Virus record (IMG/VR): IMGVR_UViG_3300043408_000008
Location: 1 to 37,558 of that record
Source: a virus
Strand: one strand, 5' to 3'
DNA: 37,558 bases
Shown: piece by piece, positions 12,096 to 20,134 of the stretch
Layout of the letters: each line of letters opens with the position of its first letter
Numbering within the stretch: the first letter of the stretch is position 1
The notes under the pieces: model-generated
Databases searched by the model: none
Seen by the model: the letters and a program-made list of their open reading frames with translations, nothing else
Told to the model about the DNA's origin: nothing
Translations under genes and position numbers: made by a program

Positions 12096-12972
12096 TTTAA
12101 CCGCGCCCGGCGTAGCTAAAGCACTGGCAAAACGTGTTCTTGAAGATATTGATAACTATTGCGCAACCGAATATGACGGCGGGCCGCGCTGGCATTTGGG
12201 CGCGTCTTTAATCGGGCACGATTGCAAGCGTTATCTTTGGTATATCTTCCGTTGGTGTTTCCATAAAAAGCACGATGGACGGCAACAACGCTTGTTCAAT
12301 CGTGGGCACCGTGAAGAAGAACGTTTTGTTGAATGGCTGCGCGGTATCGGCTGCGAAGTTTGGGAATTCCAACAAGACGGAAAAAGCCAATGGAAGATTA
12401 GCGGGGCGCAAGGCCATTTCGGCGGATCGCTTGACGGTATCGCAAAGCTTCCGCCGCAATATGGCATTGAAGAACCCGTTTTGTTGGAGTTTAAAACCAA
12501 TGGCACCGGCCAAGGTTTCAACAAGCTTAACGCCGATGGTATGGCAGTTGCCAAGCCGCAGCATTTCGCGCAAACTTCAACATATGGTTACAAGTATAAT
12601 TTCCGCTACGTTCTTTATTTGAACATCAATAAGAACGACGATAGCTTGCATGTTGAAGTTGTGCCGCTAGATCATAAGCTAGGGCAACAAATGGAATTGA
12701 AGGCGGAACAAATTATTTTTTCAAAAGAACCGCCAGCGCGACTATCAAACAACGCAACTTTCAAAGATTGCAGTTGGTGCGATATGAAGGAACTTTGCCA
12801 CGGTAACAAAAAACCGGAAAAGAATTGCCGTAGCTGTTCCTATGCAATCCCGGTTGAAAATGGCGAATGGTTTTGTTCCTTGCCTGCCCACAATAGCAAC
12901 ATCCCGCGCGAATTTATCGAAGCCCGCACCGGCTGCGATAGTTGGAACCCGATTACAGGAAGTGACAAGTAA
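12028..12972 (+). CDS. Cas4/RecB-like Fe-S nuclease with extra zinc ribbon (314 aa)
   Basis: A PD-(D/E)XK exonuclease of the RecB/Cas4 kind. Catalytic residues are Asp136 in GSLDG and Glu154-x-Lys156 in LLEFKTNG. Cys66 in the N-terminal SLIGHDCKRYLWY block, together with Cys248, Cys251 and Cys257, gives the one-plus-three cysteine pattern that holds a 4Fe-4S cluster in Cas4 and AddB. A second cysteine set (267, 270, 283, 303) forms an additional C-terminal zinc ribbon, which is unusual. ATG 12028 follows GAAAGGA. Its stop overlaps the helicase ATG (TAATG), so nuclease and helicase are probably made together for end processing. Confidence 0.88.
   Translation: MQPEQDNANMKNSESDCGKQAVDLTAPGVAKALAKRVLEDIDNYCATEYDGGPRWHLGASLIGHDCKRYLWYIFRWCFHKKHDGRQQRLFNRGHREEERFVEWLRGIGCEVWEFQQDGKSQWKISGAQGHFGGSLDGIAKLPPQYGIEEPVLLEFKTNGTGQGFNKLNADGMAVAKPQHFAQTSTYGYKYNFRYVLYLNINKNDDSLHVEVVPLDHKLGQQMELKAEQIIFSKEPPARLSNNATFKDCSWCDMKELCHGNKKPEKNCRSCSYAIPVENGEWFCSLPAHNSNIPREFIEARTGCDSWNPITGSDK
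12886..12895 (+). repeat. GCCCACAATA motif, copy 4
   Basis: Exact copy, sense strand of the Cas4-like gene, read as GCC|CAC|AAT|A (Ala-His-Asn), inside the C-terminal zinc ribbon. Confidence 0.8.
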
Positions 12973-14600
12973 TGTTTGCCGAACGTTGGTATCAGTCCGA
13001 AGCCGAATTTGCCATTTACGAATATTTCCGGCAAGGCAATATCGGTAATCCGATTGTTGCAATGCCTACCGGAACAGGCAAAAGCGTTGTTATTGGTAAC
13101 TTCGTTCGGCGCATTTTTGAACATTGGCCGAATCAGCGCGTTATGATGCTAACGCACGTTAAAGAACTTATCGAACAAAACGCCGAAAAGTTAATTAAAA
13201 TCTGGCCTACTGCGCCAATTGGCATTTATTCCGCAGGCTTGAAAAGCCGCGATATGATTATGCCAATTGTATTTGGCGGCGTTCAATCGGTAGCCAAGGC
13301 AATTAAGCGCAGTGAAACGGACGTAGCAACGCCGCCGCATTTGCGGCATTTTGGCTGGCGTGATTTAATCCTTATTGATGAATGCCATTTGTTAAGCCCT
13401 AGCGAAGATACAACGTATCAATATGTTATTTCTGAATTGAAGAAGATAAACCCGCATTTAAAGGTTATCGGATTCAGCGCAACGCCTTATCGTTTGAAGC
13501 AAGGTATGCTTACCGATGAAGGTTTATTTACCGATGTTTGTTATGATATTACAGGCATTGAAGCTTTTAACCGATTGATTGCAGAAGGCTATCTTGCGCC
13601 GCTTATTCCGAAGCGAACGCTTACGGAAATTGACGTTTCGAATATAAGTATGTCGGGCGGCGATTTCAACGGAAAGCAATTGCAAGACGCAGTTGATAAA
13701 GATGAAATTACATATGCCGCAGTTAAAGAAATTGTTGAACAAGGCTATAACCGTCGTAGCTGGCTAATCTTTGCTTCTGGCGTAGAAAATAGCGAACACG
13801 TTTCGGCCATGTTGCAAAGTTTCGGCATACCTGCCGCCGCTAGTCATTCGAAGTTATCAGGCGCGGAAAATGATAGCCGGATTGCAGCATTTAAACGCGG
13901 CGAACTTCGCGCTTTGGTTAATAACAACAAGCTTACAACCGGCTTTGACCATCCCCCGATTGATTTAATTGGAATGCTTCGGCCTACTATGTCGCCGGGG
14001 CTTTGGGTTCAAATGTTGGGCCGTGGAACGCGCCCTTCGCCGGATACGCAAAAAGAAAATTGCCTTGTTCTTGATTTCGCAGGTAATACCCGAAGGCTTG
14101 GCCCTATCAATGATCCAGTGAAGCCGCGCAAGCCCGGCAAAGGTGGCCCCGGCGAAGTGCCCGTTCGAATCTGCGACCATTGCGGGGTTTATAACCATGC
14201 CGCCGCGCGCTATTGCGTCAATTGCGGGGCCGAATTTAAGTTTGAAACGAAGTTGTTTGAAACAGCAAGCGAAGCGCAACTTCTGCGAAGTGATTTGCCG
14301 GTTGTTGAATATTTCCAAGTTCAACGTATTCTTTACAACTTGCACGAAAAAGAAGGTTCGCCAGCTTCAATTAAAGTTTCGTACTTTTGCGGCTTTCAAA
14401 TGTTCAACGAATGGATTTGCCTTGAACACAAAGGAATGCCGGCGAAAAAGGCGCGCGATTGGTGGCGGCAACGTCATTACGAAGAACCGCCAGAAACAAC
14501 CGCCGAAGCTTTGCAGCGTGTTAGCGAATTGCGTATGCCGTCAAGGCTTCGCGTTTGGACTAACAAGAAATTTCCAGAAGTGTTATCATACGAATTTTAA
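12972..14600 (+). CDS. SF2 DNA helicase with C-terminal zinc ribbon (542 aa)
   Basis: A superfamily 2 helicase of the DEAD/DEAH type. Motif I is MPTGTGKS (31-38), motif Ia around MLTHVKEL, motif II is DECH (136-139), motif III is SAT (169-171), and motif VI is QMLGRGTRPS in the second RecA domain. A four-cysteine zinc ribbon follows (CDHC...CVNC, about residues 400-416), then a C-terminal domain with WWRQRHYEEPP, also seen in phage UvsW/RecG-like helicases. It likely remodels branched DNA or unwinds during replication and recombination. It starts within the stop of the Cas4-like nuclease gene. No DnaB-type helicase is present in the genome, so this or the primase ATPase must do that work. Confidence 0.9.
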   Translation: MFAERWYQSEAEFAIYEYFRQGNIGNPIVAMPTGTGKSVVIGNFVRRIFEHWPNQRVMMLTHVKELIEQNAEKLIKIWPTAPIGIYSAGLKSRDMIMPIVFGGVQSVAKAIKRSETDVATPPHLRHFGWRDLILIDECHLLSPSEDTTYQYVISELKKINPHLKVIGFSATPYRLKQGMLTDEGLFTDVCYDITGIEAFNRLIAEGYLAPLIPKRTLTEIDVSNISMSGGDFNGKQLQDAVDKDEITYAAVKEIVEQGYNRRSWLIFASGVENSEHVSAMLQSFGIPAAASHSKLSGAENDSRIAAFKRGELRALVNNNKLTTGFDHPPIDLIGMLRPTMSPGLWVQMLGRGTRPSPDTQKENCLVLDFAGNTRRLGPINDPVKPRKPGKGGPGEVPVRICDHCGVYNHAAARYCVNCGAEFKFETKLFETASEAQLLRSDLPVVEYFQVQRILYNLHEKEGSPASIKVSYFCGFQMFNEWICLEHKGMPAKKARDWWRQRHYEEPPETTAEALQRVSELRMPSRLRVWTNKKFPEVLSYEF

Positions 14601-14609
14601 GGAATTGCC

Positions 14610-14966
14610 ATGCAGCTAACAGACGTTCAGCGGCAAATGTTAAGAAATGCCGCACAAGATTACAACAATAAAGCGCGTGAAAAAGGCGACTATTACGACA
14701 AATGCGGCGATTTGTTTTCAATGCTTGCGCGAATTGAAACAGCTTCGCCAGATTCGAACGTTGAAAAGAACCGCGAAATGCTGTTGCAACGTTCTATCGT
14801 AGGGCTTGCAAAGTATGGCGTAACAACCGACAATAACCCGCTTTCGCTGCGCGAATGGCTGCAACATGCGCTAGAAGAAGCCCTTGATATGGCAAACTAT
14901 CTTCAAGCTGCTATTTCGAAGCTTGACGCAGAAAGGAACGAACATGGCAACAACAAGGGCGCGTAA
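14610..14966 (+). CDS. Second MazG-like protein (118 aa)
   Basis: A small helical protein with the sequence GLAKYG, then SLREWLQHALEEALDMANYLQAAI, a layout common in short phage MazG-superfamily pyrophosphohydrolase-like proteins. The ALEEALDMANY helix carries acidic residues in the Glu-x-x-x-Asp spacing that bind metal, but the second metal helix of classical MazG is not clear. A housekeeping role on the dNTP pool is inferred. ATG 14610 follows AAGGAA. The 3' end overlaps the clamp gene by 23 bases. Confidence 0.7.
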   Translation: MQLTDVQRQMLRNAAQDYNNKAREKGDYYDKCGDLFSMLARIETASPDSNVEKNREMLLQRSIVGLAKYGVTTDNNPLSLREWLQHALEEALDMANYLQAAISKLDAERNEHGNNKGA

Positions 14967-15990
14967 GTCTAAACGCGGCGAACCTAGCGCAGCCGCTTCG
15001 CTAATAGCTGCATTGAAGTTTATTAGCGTAACGCAAAAGAAAGCCGGAACCATCGGGCAACAACATTGCATGATTTCCGGCCATTGGGCCGCAGCTTCTA
15101 ACAGCATTATTACGGCGGCTTGCCCCGTTGAAGAAGATTTATCCGCCTGCCCGCATACGCTGCAATTTGTTGAAGCCCTGTTGAAATGTGGGGAAGAACT
15201 GAATATTACGCAGCTTTCGGCAAATACCGTTTCAGTAAAGTCGGGCGTATTCAAGGCGCTAATTCCTTGCGTAGATTTTGCCGAACTTAATATAAGCGGG
15301 CCGGATGAACGCATTGCGGCGATTGATGATCGGGTTAAGCTGGCCTTTGAAGCCGTGTCCATGTTGGCTACAGACGGCGCGCACCAAGCGCACTTTGCCG
15401 GGGTATTACTACAGGCCGGAAGCGCCGTAGCGACCAACGGCGCGGGCTTGTTGGAGTATTGGCACGGCCTAGACTTGCCGCCCGGCCTGTTGATTCCCAA
15501 GGCTTCGGCGGTAGCCATTGCCAAGGCCGGTAAGCCGCTTGTAGGCTTCGGCTATTCGCCTTCTTCGGCAACATTTTACTTTGAAGACAATTCGTTTATT
15601 AAAACACAACTTTTCAACGAACGCTTCCCGAACTATCAACTAATTTTTCCGGCAGATTGCAACCCTTGGCCTTTACCCGAAGGCTTCTTTACCGCTGTTC
15701 ATGCAATCGAAAACTTTAGCCGGAATGGCGTTGTTTATTTTGATGAAAACGTTGTTTCTTCGCATGAACAAGAAACGCAAGCTTCAACTTATCAGGTTGA
15801 AGGATTGCCGCAAGGTATGGCGTTTAATTCGAAATATCTTACAATGCTTGAACACGCTTTTAACAAAGCCGAATTTCGTAAAGACGAAAACCGCGTTATC
15901 TTTTTCAACGAAAATATGCGCGGGGCTTTAATGGGGGTTGATTTAAAGCATGAAGTATCGTACAATAGCGAAGACGATATTCCGTTTTAG
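14944..15990 (+). CDS. DnaN-like sliding clamp with SSB-type C-terminal tip (348 aa)
   Basis: It resembles a bacterial beta clamp: repeated strand-helix units, an AVATNGAGLLEY segment like the clamp signature around its first domain boundary, and LFNERFPNYQLIFP matching the conserved EGxFPDY region. Two such units per ring are expected. It would tether the adjacent family B polymerase to DNA. The last residues are NSEDDIPF, which match the acidic tip of bacterial SSB that binds many replication partners; this is not normal for a clamp. ATG 14944 follows AAAGGA. The N-terminus (about 12 residues) is very basic. The start of polB lies eight bases downstream. Confidence 0.8.
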   Translation: MATTRARKSKRGEPSAAASLIAALKFISVTQKKAGTIGQQHCMISGHWAAASNSIITAACPVEEDLSACPHTLQFVEALLKCGEELNITQLSANTVSVKSGVFKALIPCVDFAELNISGPDERIAAIDDRVKLAFEAVSMLATDGAHQAHFAGVLLQAGSAVATNGAGLLEYWHGLDLPPGLLIPKASAVAIAKAGKPLVGFGYSPSSATFYFEDNSFIKTQLFNERFPNYQLIFPADCNPWPLPEGFFTAVHAIENFSRNGVVYFDENVVSSHEQETQASTYQVEGLPQGMAFNSKYLTMLEHAFNKAEFRKDENRVIFFNENMRGALMGVDLKHEVSYNSEDDIPF

Positions 15991-15998
15991 GCCAAACC

Positions 15999-18035
15999 AT
16001 GAAAGCATATACAGACGCAAACGGGTTTGTAACAACACAAAAGCCGAAAGTTTCCAAATCTTCGCTTGCCGTGCTGCAACGTTCTATCAAGCCTGTAGAT
16101 TGGTTTTCTGACGAAGAACTAATGCAAGTGCCAGCGGGCGAAGTTTTTGTTTTCGATACGGAATGCTATGTTAATTTTTGGTACGCAGCTTTTAAGCATT
16201 TGAAAAGCGGCAAAGTTGTTGCATTCGAACAATCGCCGGATCATCAAATAAACACAACTAAGCTTCTTTGGATGCTTTGGCGCTTTTGTCTTGTCGGATT
16301 TAATAGCCGAAACTATGACATGCCAATGATTGCACTTGCGGTAAAGGGTGTGACTTGCGAACAGCTTAAAGAAGCTTCGGATTTCATCATTAAAGAAAAC
16401 AATACGGCATTTGCATTCGAAAAGAAATACGGCGTAAAAATCGGCAATTTTAATCATATTGACTTGATCGAAGTTGCACCGCTTCAAGGTTCTTTGAAGC
16501 TCTATGCCGGGCGTTTGCACTGCGAACGAATGCAGGATTTGCCCTTTGCAGAAGATCATATTTTGACGGCAGAAGACGCGGCTATTATTCGCCCGTATTG
16601 TGCGAACGATTTAGCGAATACCGAACTTCTGTTTAACGAACTTGCGCCAGAAGTTAAACTTCGCGTTGAAATGTCGCAAGAATACGGAATTGACTTGCGC
16701 AGTAAATCGGATGCACAAGTTGCGGAAGCTGTTATTAATAGCGAACTGCAAAAAGTTCTAGGCTATTATCCGAAGAAGCCCACAATAGCCGAAGGCACTA
16801 TTCTTCAATATAACGTTCCGCCGTTCATTTCCTACCGTTCGCAACAGCTAAACGATATGCTAGAAGTTGTCAAAGCTGCGCGGTTTGAACTAGACGGCCT
16901 TGGATCGCCAATAATGCCGAAGGCGCTTGAAAAGCTAACGGTAAAGCTTGGCAACAGCGTTTATAAACTCGGCATGGGCGGTTTGCACTCCAACGAAAAG
17001 CAAACCGGGCACGTTGCTACAGACGAAATTATTATTGCAGATAATGACGTTGAATCGTTTTATCCGCGAATCATGCTAAACCAACGGTTGTTTCCGCCGC
17101 ACCTTGGCGAAGCCTTCCTTACGGTTTATGAAAACATTGTTAATACGCGGATTCATGCAAAGGCGCAAGCCGCCAAAGCTAAGAAGGCTGGCGACAAAGA
17201 AGCCGCTAAGAAATGGAAGACAATTGCCGATAGCTTGAAGATTACCATTAATGGAAGCTTCGGCAAGCTTGGCAACAAGTATTCAACACTTTACGCGCCG
17301 CAATTGATGCTTCAAGTAACCATTACCGGGCAACTTGTTTTGTTGATGCTAATTGAAATGCTAGATAGTGTGGGCATTGACGTTATCAGCGGCAATACTG
17401 ACGGCATTGTTAGCAAGTATCACAAGAATCGGCATAATGAAGTTCGGGCTATTATTGCCGAATGGGAACGCATAACCAATTTCAAAACGGAAGAAACGCG
17501 CTACACCGCAGTTTATAGCCGCGATGTTAATACATACATTGCAGTTAAAGAAGACGGCGGCGACAACGAAGCGCGCTTTTTGGATGAACGTTTAGGGTGT
17601 AAAACCAAAGGCGCTTTTTCCGAACGCGGTTCCGCTTTGAACAGCATTCTTTCTAAGAACCCTGAAACGCTAATTTGCATTGATGCGGTTTTAGAGTTCA
17701 TCAAGAACGGAACGCCGCTTGAAAAGACTGTTAAAGAATGCCGCGATATTAGGCGCTTTGTCGCAGTGAAGAACGTTAAAGGCGGCGGCGAAAAGCAAGG
17801 GGTTTATCTTGGTAAAGTTGTTCGTTGGTATTACCCGAAAGGCGAAGCCGGGCATATTTCCTACGTTATCAGCGGAAACAAAGTAGGTAAAACAGACGGC
17901 GCGCGCCCCCTAATGGATTTGCCAGAACAATTCCCCGAAGATATAAACTACGATTGGTATATAGCCGAAGCAAAAGAAATGCTTTATGATTGCGGCAGGC
18001 TAGTTAAAGCCAAAACCGGAACACTATTCTTCTAA
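15999..18035 (+). CDS. Family B DNA polymerase with proofreading exonuclease (678 aa)
   Basis: The replicative polymerase. Exonuclease motifs: FDTEC (Asp53, Glu55), GFNSRNYD (Asn102, Asp107) and YCAND (Tyr200, Asp204). Polymerase motifs: A is DVESFYPRI (Asp350), B is KITINGSFGKLG (Lys414, Gly422), C is GNTDG (Asp468), a variant of the usual DTD. Thus both active sites look intact. No terminal-protein priming insertion was recognised, and priming by the prim-pol is more likely. The ribosome site before ATG 15999 is weak, suggesting coupling to the clamp gene. It is the last rightward gene, ending at the two-way terminator. Confidence 0.92.
   Translation: MKAYTDANGFVTTQKPKVSKSSLAVLQRSIKPVDWFSDEELMQVPAGEVFVFDTECYVNFWYAAFKHLKSGKVVAFEQSPDHQINTTKLLWMLWRFCLVGFNSRNYDMPMIALAVKGVTCEQLKEASDFIIKENNTAFAFEKKYGVKIGNFNHIDLIEVAPLQGSLKLYAGRLHCERMQDLPFAEDHILTAEDAAIIRPYCANDLANTELLFNELAPEVKLRVEMSQEYGIDLRSKSDAQVAEAVINSELQKVLGYYPKKPTIAEGTILQYNVPPFISYRSQQLNDMLEVVKAARFELDGLGSPIMPKALEKLTVKLGNSVYKLGMGGLHSNEKQTGHVATDEIIIADNDVESFYPRIMLNQRLFPPHLGEAFLTVYENIVNTRIHAKAQAAKAKKAGDKEAAKKWKTIADSLKITINGSFGKLGNKYSTLYAPQLMLQVTITGQLVLLMLIEMLDSVGIDVISGNTDGIVSKYHKNRHNEVRAIIAEWERITNFKTEETRYTAVYSRDVNTYIAVKEDGGDNEARFLDERLGCKTKGAFSERGSALNSILSKNPETLICIDAVLEFIKNGTPLEKTVKECRDIRRFVAVKNVKGGGEKQGVYLGKVVRWYYPKGEAGHISYVISGNKVGKTDGARPLMDLPEQFPEDINYDWYIAEAKEMLYDCGRLVKAKTGTLFF
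16778..16787 (+). repeat. GCCCACAATA motif, copy 5
   Basis: Exact copy on the sense strand of the polymerase gene, read as CCC|ACA|ATA (Pro-Thr-Ile), a different phase from copy 4. Confidence 0.8.
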
Positions 18036-18067
18036 AGAAAAACCCCGCCGAAGCGGGGTTTATTATT
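18036..18067. terminator. Two-way rho-independent terminator between the convergent blocks
   Basis: AACCCCGC-CGAA-GCGGGGTT has T-rich sequence on both sides (TTTATTATTTT on +, TTTTTCTTT on the minus strand). It separates polB from the tailspike gene. Confidence 0.93.
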
Positions 18068-20122
18068 TTAAGAACATCGTACAGCAGCAACGCCGCTTGC
18101 TCTAAAGTTGGAAGCTTTAATTTTAATTGTAGTAACTACAGGTGTTCCAATTGTAGAAGTTGCGGTAATTAGTAAGTATGGGTTCGGGGAAACTTGCATT
18201 GAAAAAGTTACAGCAGGAATTGCAGCGCCACCGCCGCCGTTATAATCATCCCCAATATTGGAAATACTTGTAACGTTCCATTTTGTAGCGGCAATGCCAG
18301 AAGACGCATAGCGCGCAATTGAAACGCGAACCCGCCCGGTTGTAATACCTATGTTTGTTCCCGAACGATTGCAAGTAACTTCGTAATCGCAATCAAACGT
18401 TACAGTATCGCCAATTTGAAAACCGTTTGTTGAAAAGTTCAATACCGGAAGATTGGTAGGATAGCTGTTCAACGTAAGCAAATTTTCAATTACAAGTTCT
18501 TTTGCTGTAGTTGGAACAAAACAATAGTAAGCGCCCGGATAGCTTGTATTGTTTTTAATGACGTTATTTCTAATCGTCATTCCACTACCAAACCAACTAT
18601 CAATTGATTGATCGTTGAACACTGAAATAACAGCGTTTAAGCCGTTGGCATCAATGCTATTATCGCAAATTTCACTATCATACATTTTGGCACCAAAGAA
18701 AACAAGCATTGCTTGCGTATTCGGATAAGTGCCAGAAGTAGCCGCGCTAAAACCGTTGGCTAAATGGAAAGTATTGTTGCAAATTTTATAGCGATAAAAT
18801 GCCGTAGTTCCGTTACCGGAAATTGGATAATTTAAGCAATCTTGATGAACGTTGCTACTGTAATTAACATCAATTGCGCTACCGCTAATCCAAAGGCAAG
18901 TATATTGCGCCCAAAACGAATTTCCGGTAATTGAAATACCTGAAATATAACCTACATTTTCGGTTGCTGTATCGGTAGCAAGTTTAATAGCTACACGCCC
19001 TGTTATATTTTGTTGATTGGAAAAGTTGTTTCCGTTGATGCTGACGGCTTTAGCATTGCAAATCCAAATGCCAACATCGCAATCAAAAAAGTTATTTCCA
19101 GAAATTCGAACATCGGAACAGCCGCCAACAGCAGTTTGTGTGCCCAATTGAATTGCCGGGCTTCCATCAAGGCAAACATCAATGACGTTGCCGCTAATTT
19201 CAATATCATTACAAGAATCTGCAAACATGAAACGCCCGTAACGATACCATCCACCAAAGCGACAATTGCGGATATAGTGACTATTACTAGAAAGCGTACT
19301 TCCGTCAATATCACTAAGTTTCGGGTAATAAAGTGCATAACCGGATTTACTACCTGAATTAGTAGCAAATTCAAAGTTAATATCCCGAACGCAAGTGCCT
19401 AAATTTCGGTTTGAAGCGGTTTCGCCGTAAAAGGCGAAAATGTGCGTATCCGTAGCGTATTGACGAATTGTAGTGCCTGCAACGTATCCAGTACCAACGC
19501 CGCTAATAACAACAAAACCGCGAACTTTAATAACGTTCGAAATTTTGTAAATACCTTGCGGAAAATGAATATGTCCAACTGTAGTCATCCAAGAACTAAT
19601 TGTTGGATTTTGCGCAGCAGCTAACCAAGTAAATGCGGCTTGAATAGCTGCGGTATCATCCGTAACGCCATCGCCCTTAGCGCCGAAGTCTTTAACGCTA
19701 ATTGATTCCAAAACCTTATCATGAACCGTTCGCGCAACAGCGCCGGTTAAAGGTTGCTTCATGCCGATTAAAGCATCCCCTTTTGTTGGATCGCTTGTAT
19801 CTGCAAGTTGCGAAGGAATAGAAGCGTTAATATCAAACTTCGTAGAATCCAAAAGACTATAAAGCAAAATGCCGTTTTTATTTTTAACGGTAGTGCTATA
19901 AGCTGTTTGCGCATATACGTTTGCAATATTTCCATCGCGCACGATATAGCCGTTTAAAGTTCGCACCGGCTGCGAAACAGGTTGCGTATAAGCATCATCC
20001 CAATAAACCGAAATAGGGTTAGTTTCAGGATTTAGATTCACAGTGCCGAAATAAATATATCCGGCATTCAACGGCGAACCGTCCGAATCTTTGAAATGTG
20101 GGTAGGTGGCACCGATAAGCAT
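18068..20122 (-). CDS. Tailspike with P22-type head-binding domain (684 aa)
   Basis: The host-recognition and probably polysaccharide-degrading spike. Residues 1-105 match the P22 tailspike head-binding domain (YIYFGTVNLNPETNPISVYWD, then QPVRTLNGYIVRDG). Residues about 141-165 (SVKDFGAKGDGVTDDTAAI) are the entry to a right-handed parallel beta-helix of the pectate-lyase type, which continues to about residue 560 with Asn/Ser/Gly-rich coils. The C-terminal 120 residues are beta-rich and not recognised. The substrate is probably an O-antigen or capsule but cannot be read from sequence. ATG 20122 follows AAAGGAA. It is the most distal gene of the late block, as P22 gene 9 is. Confidence 0.92.
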   Translation of the reverse strand: MLIGATYPHFKDSDGSPLNAGYIYFGTVNLNPETNPISVYWDDAYTQPVSQPVRTLNGYIVRDGNIANVYAQTAYSTTVKNKNGILLYSLLDSTKFDINASIPSQLADTSDPTKGDALIGMKQPLTGAVARTVHDKVLESISVKDFGAKGDGVTDDTAAIQAAFTWLAAAQNPTISSWMTTVGHIHFPQGIYKISNVIKVRGFVVISGVGTGYVAGTTIRQYATDTHIFAFYGETASNRNLGTCVRDINFEFATNSGSKSGYALYYPKLSDIDGSTLSSNSHYIRNCRFGGWYRYGRFMFADSCNDIEISGNVIDVCLDGSPAIQLGTQTAVGGCSDVRISGNNFFDCDVGIWICNAKAVSINGNNFSNQQNITGRVAIKLATDTATENVGYISGISITGNSFWAQYTCLWISGSAIDVNYSSNVHQDCLNYPISGNGTTAFYRYKICNNTFHLANGFSAATSGTYPNTQAMLVFFGAKMYDSEICDNSIDANGLNAVISVFNDQSIDSWFGSGMTIRNNVIKNNTSYPGAYYCFVPTTAKELVIENLLTLNSYPTNLPVLNFSTNGFQIGDTVTFDCDYEVTCNRSGTNIGITTGRVRVSIARYASSGIAATKWNVTSISNIGDDYNGGGGAAIPAVTFSMQVSPNPYLLITATSTIGTPVVTTIKIKASNFRASGVAAVRCS

Positions 20123-20134
20123 TTTAAATTTCCT

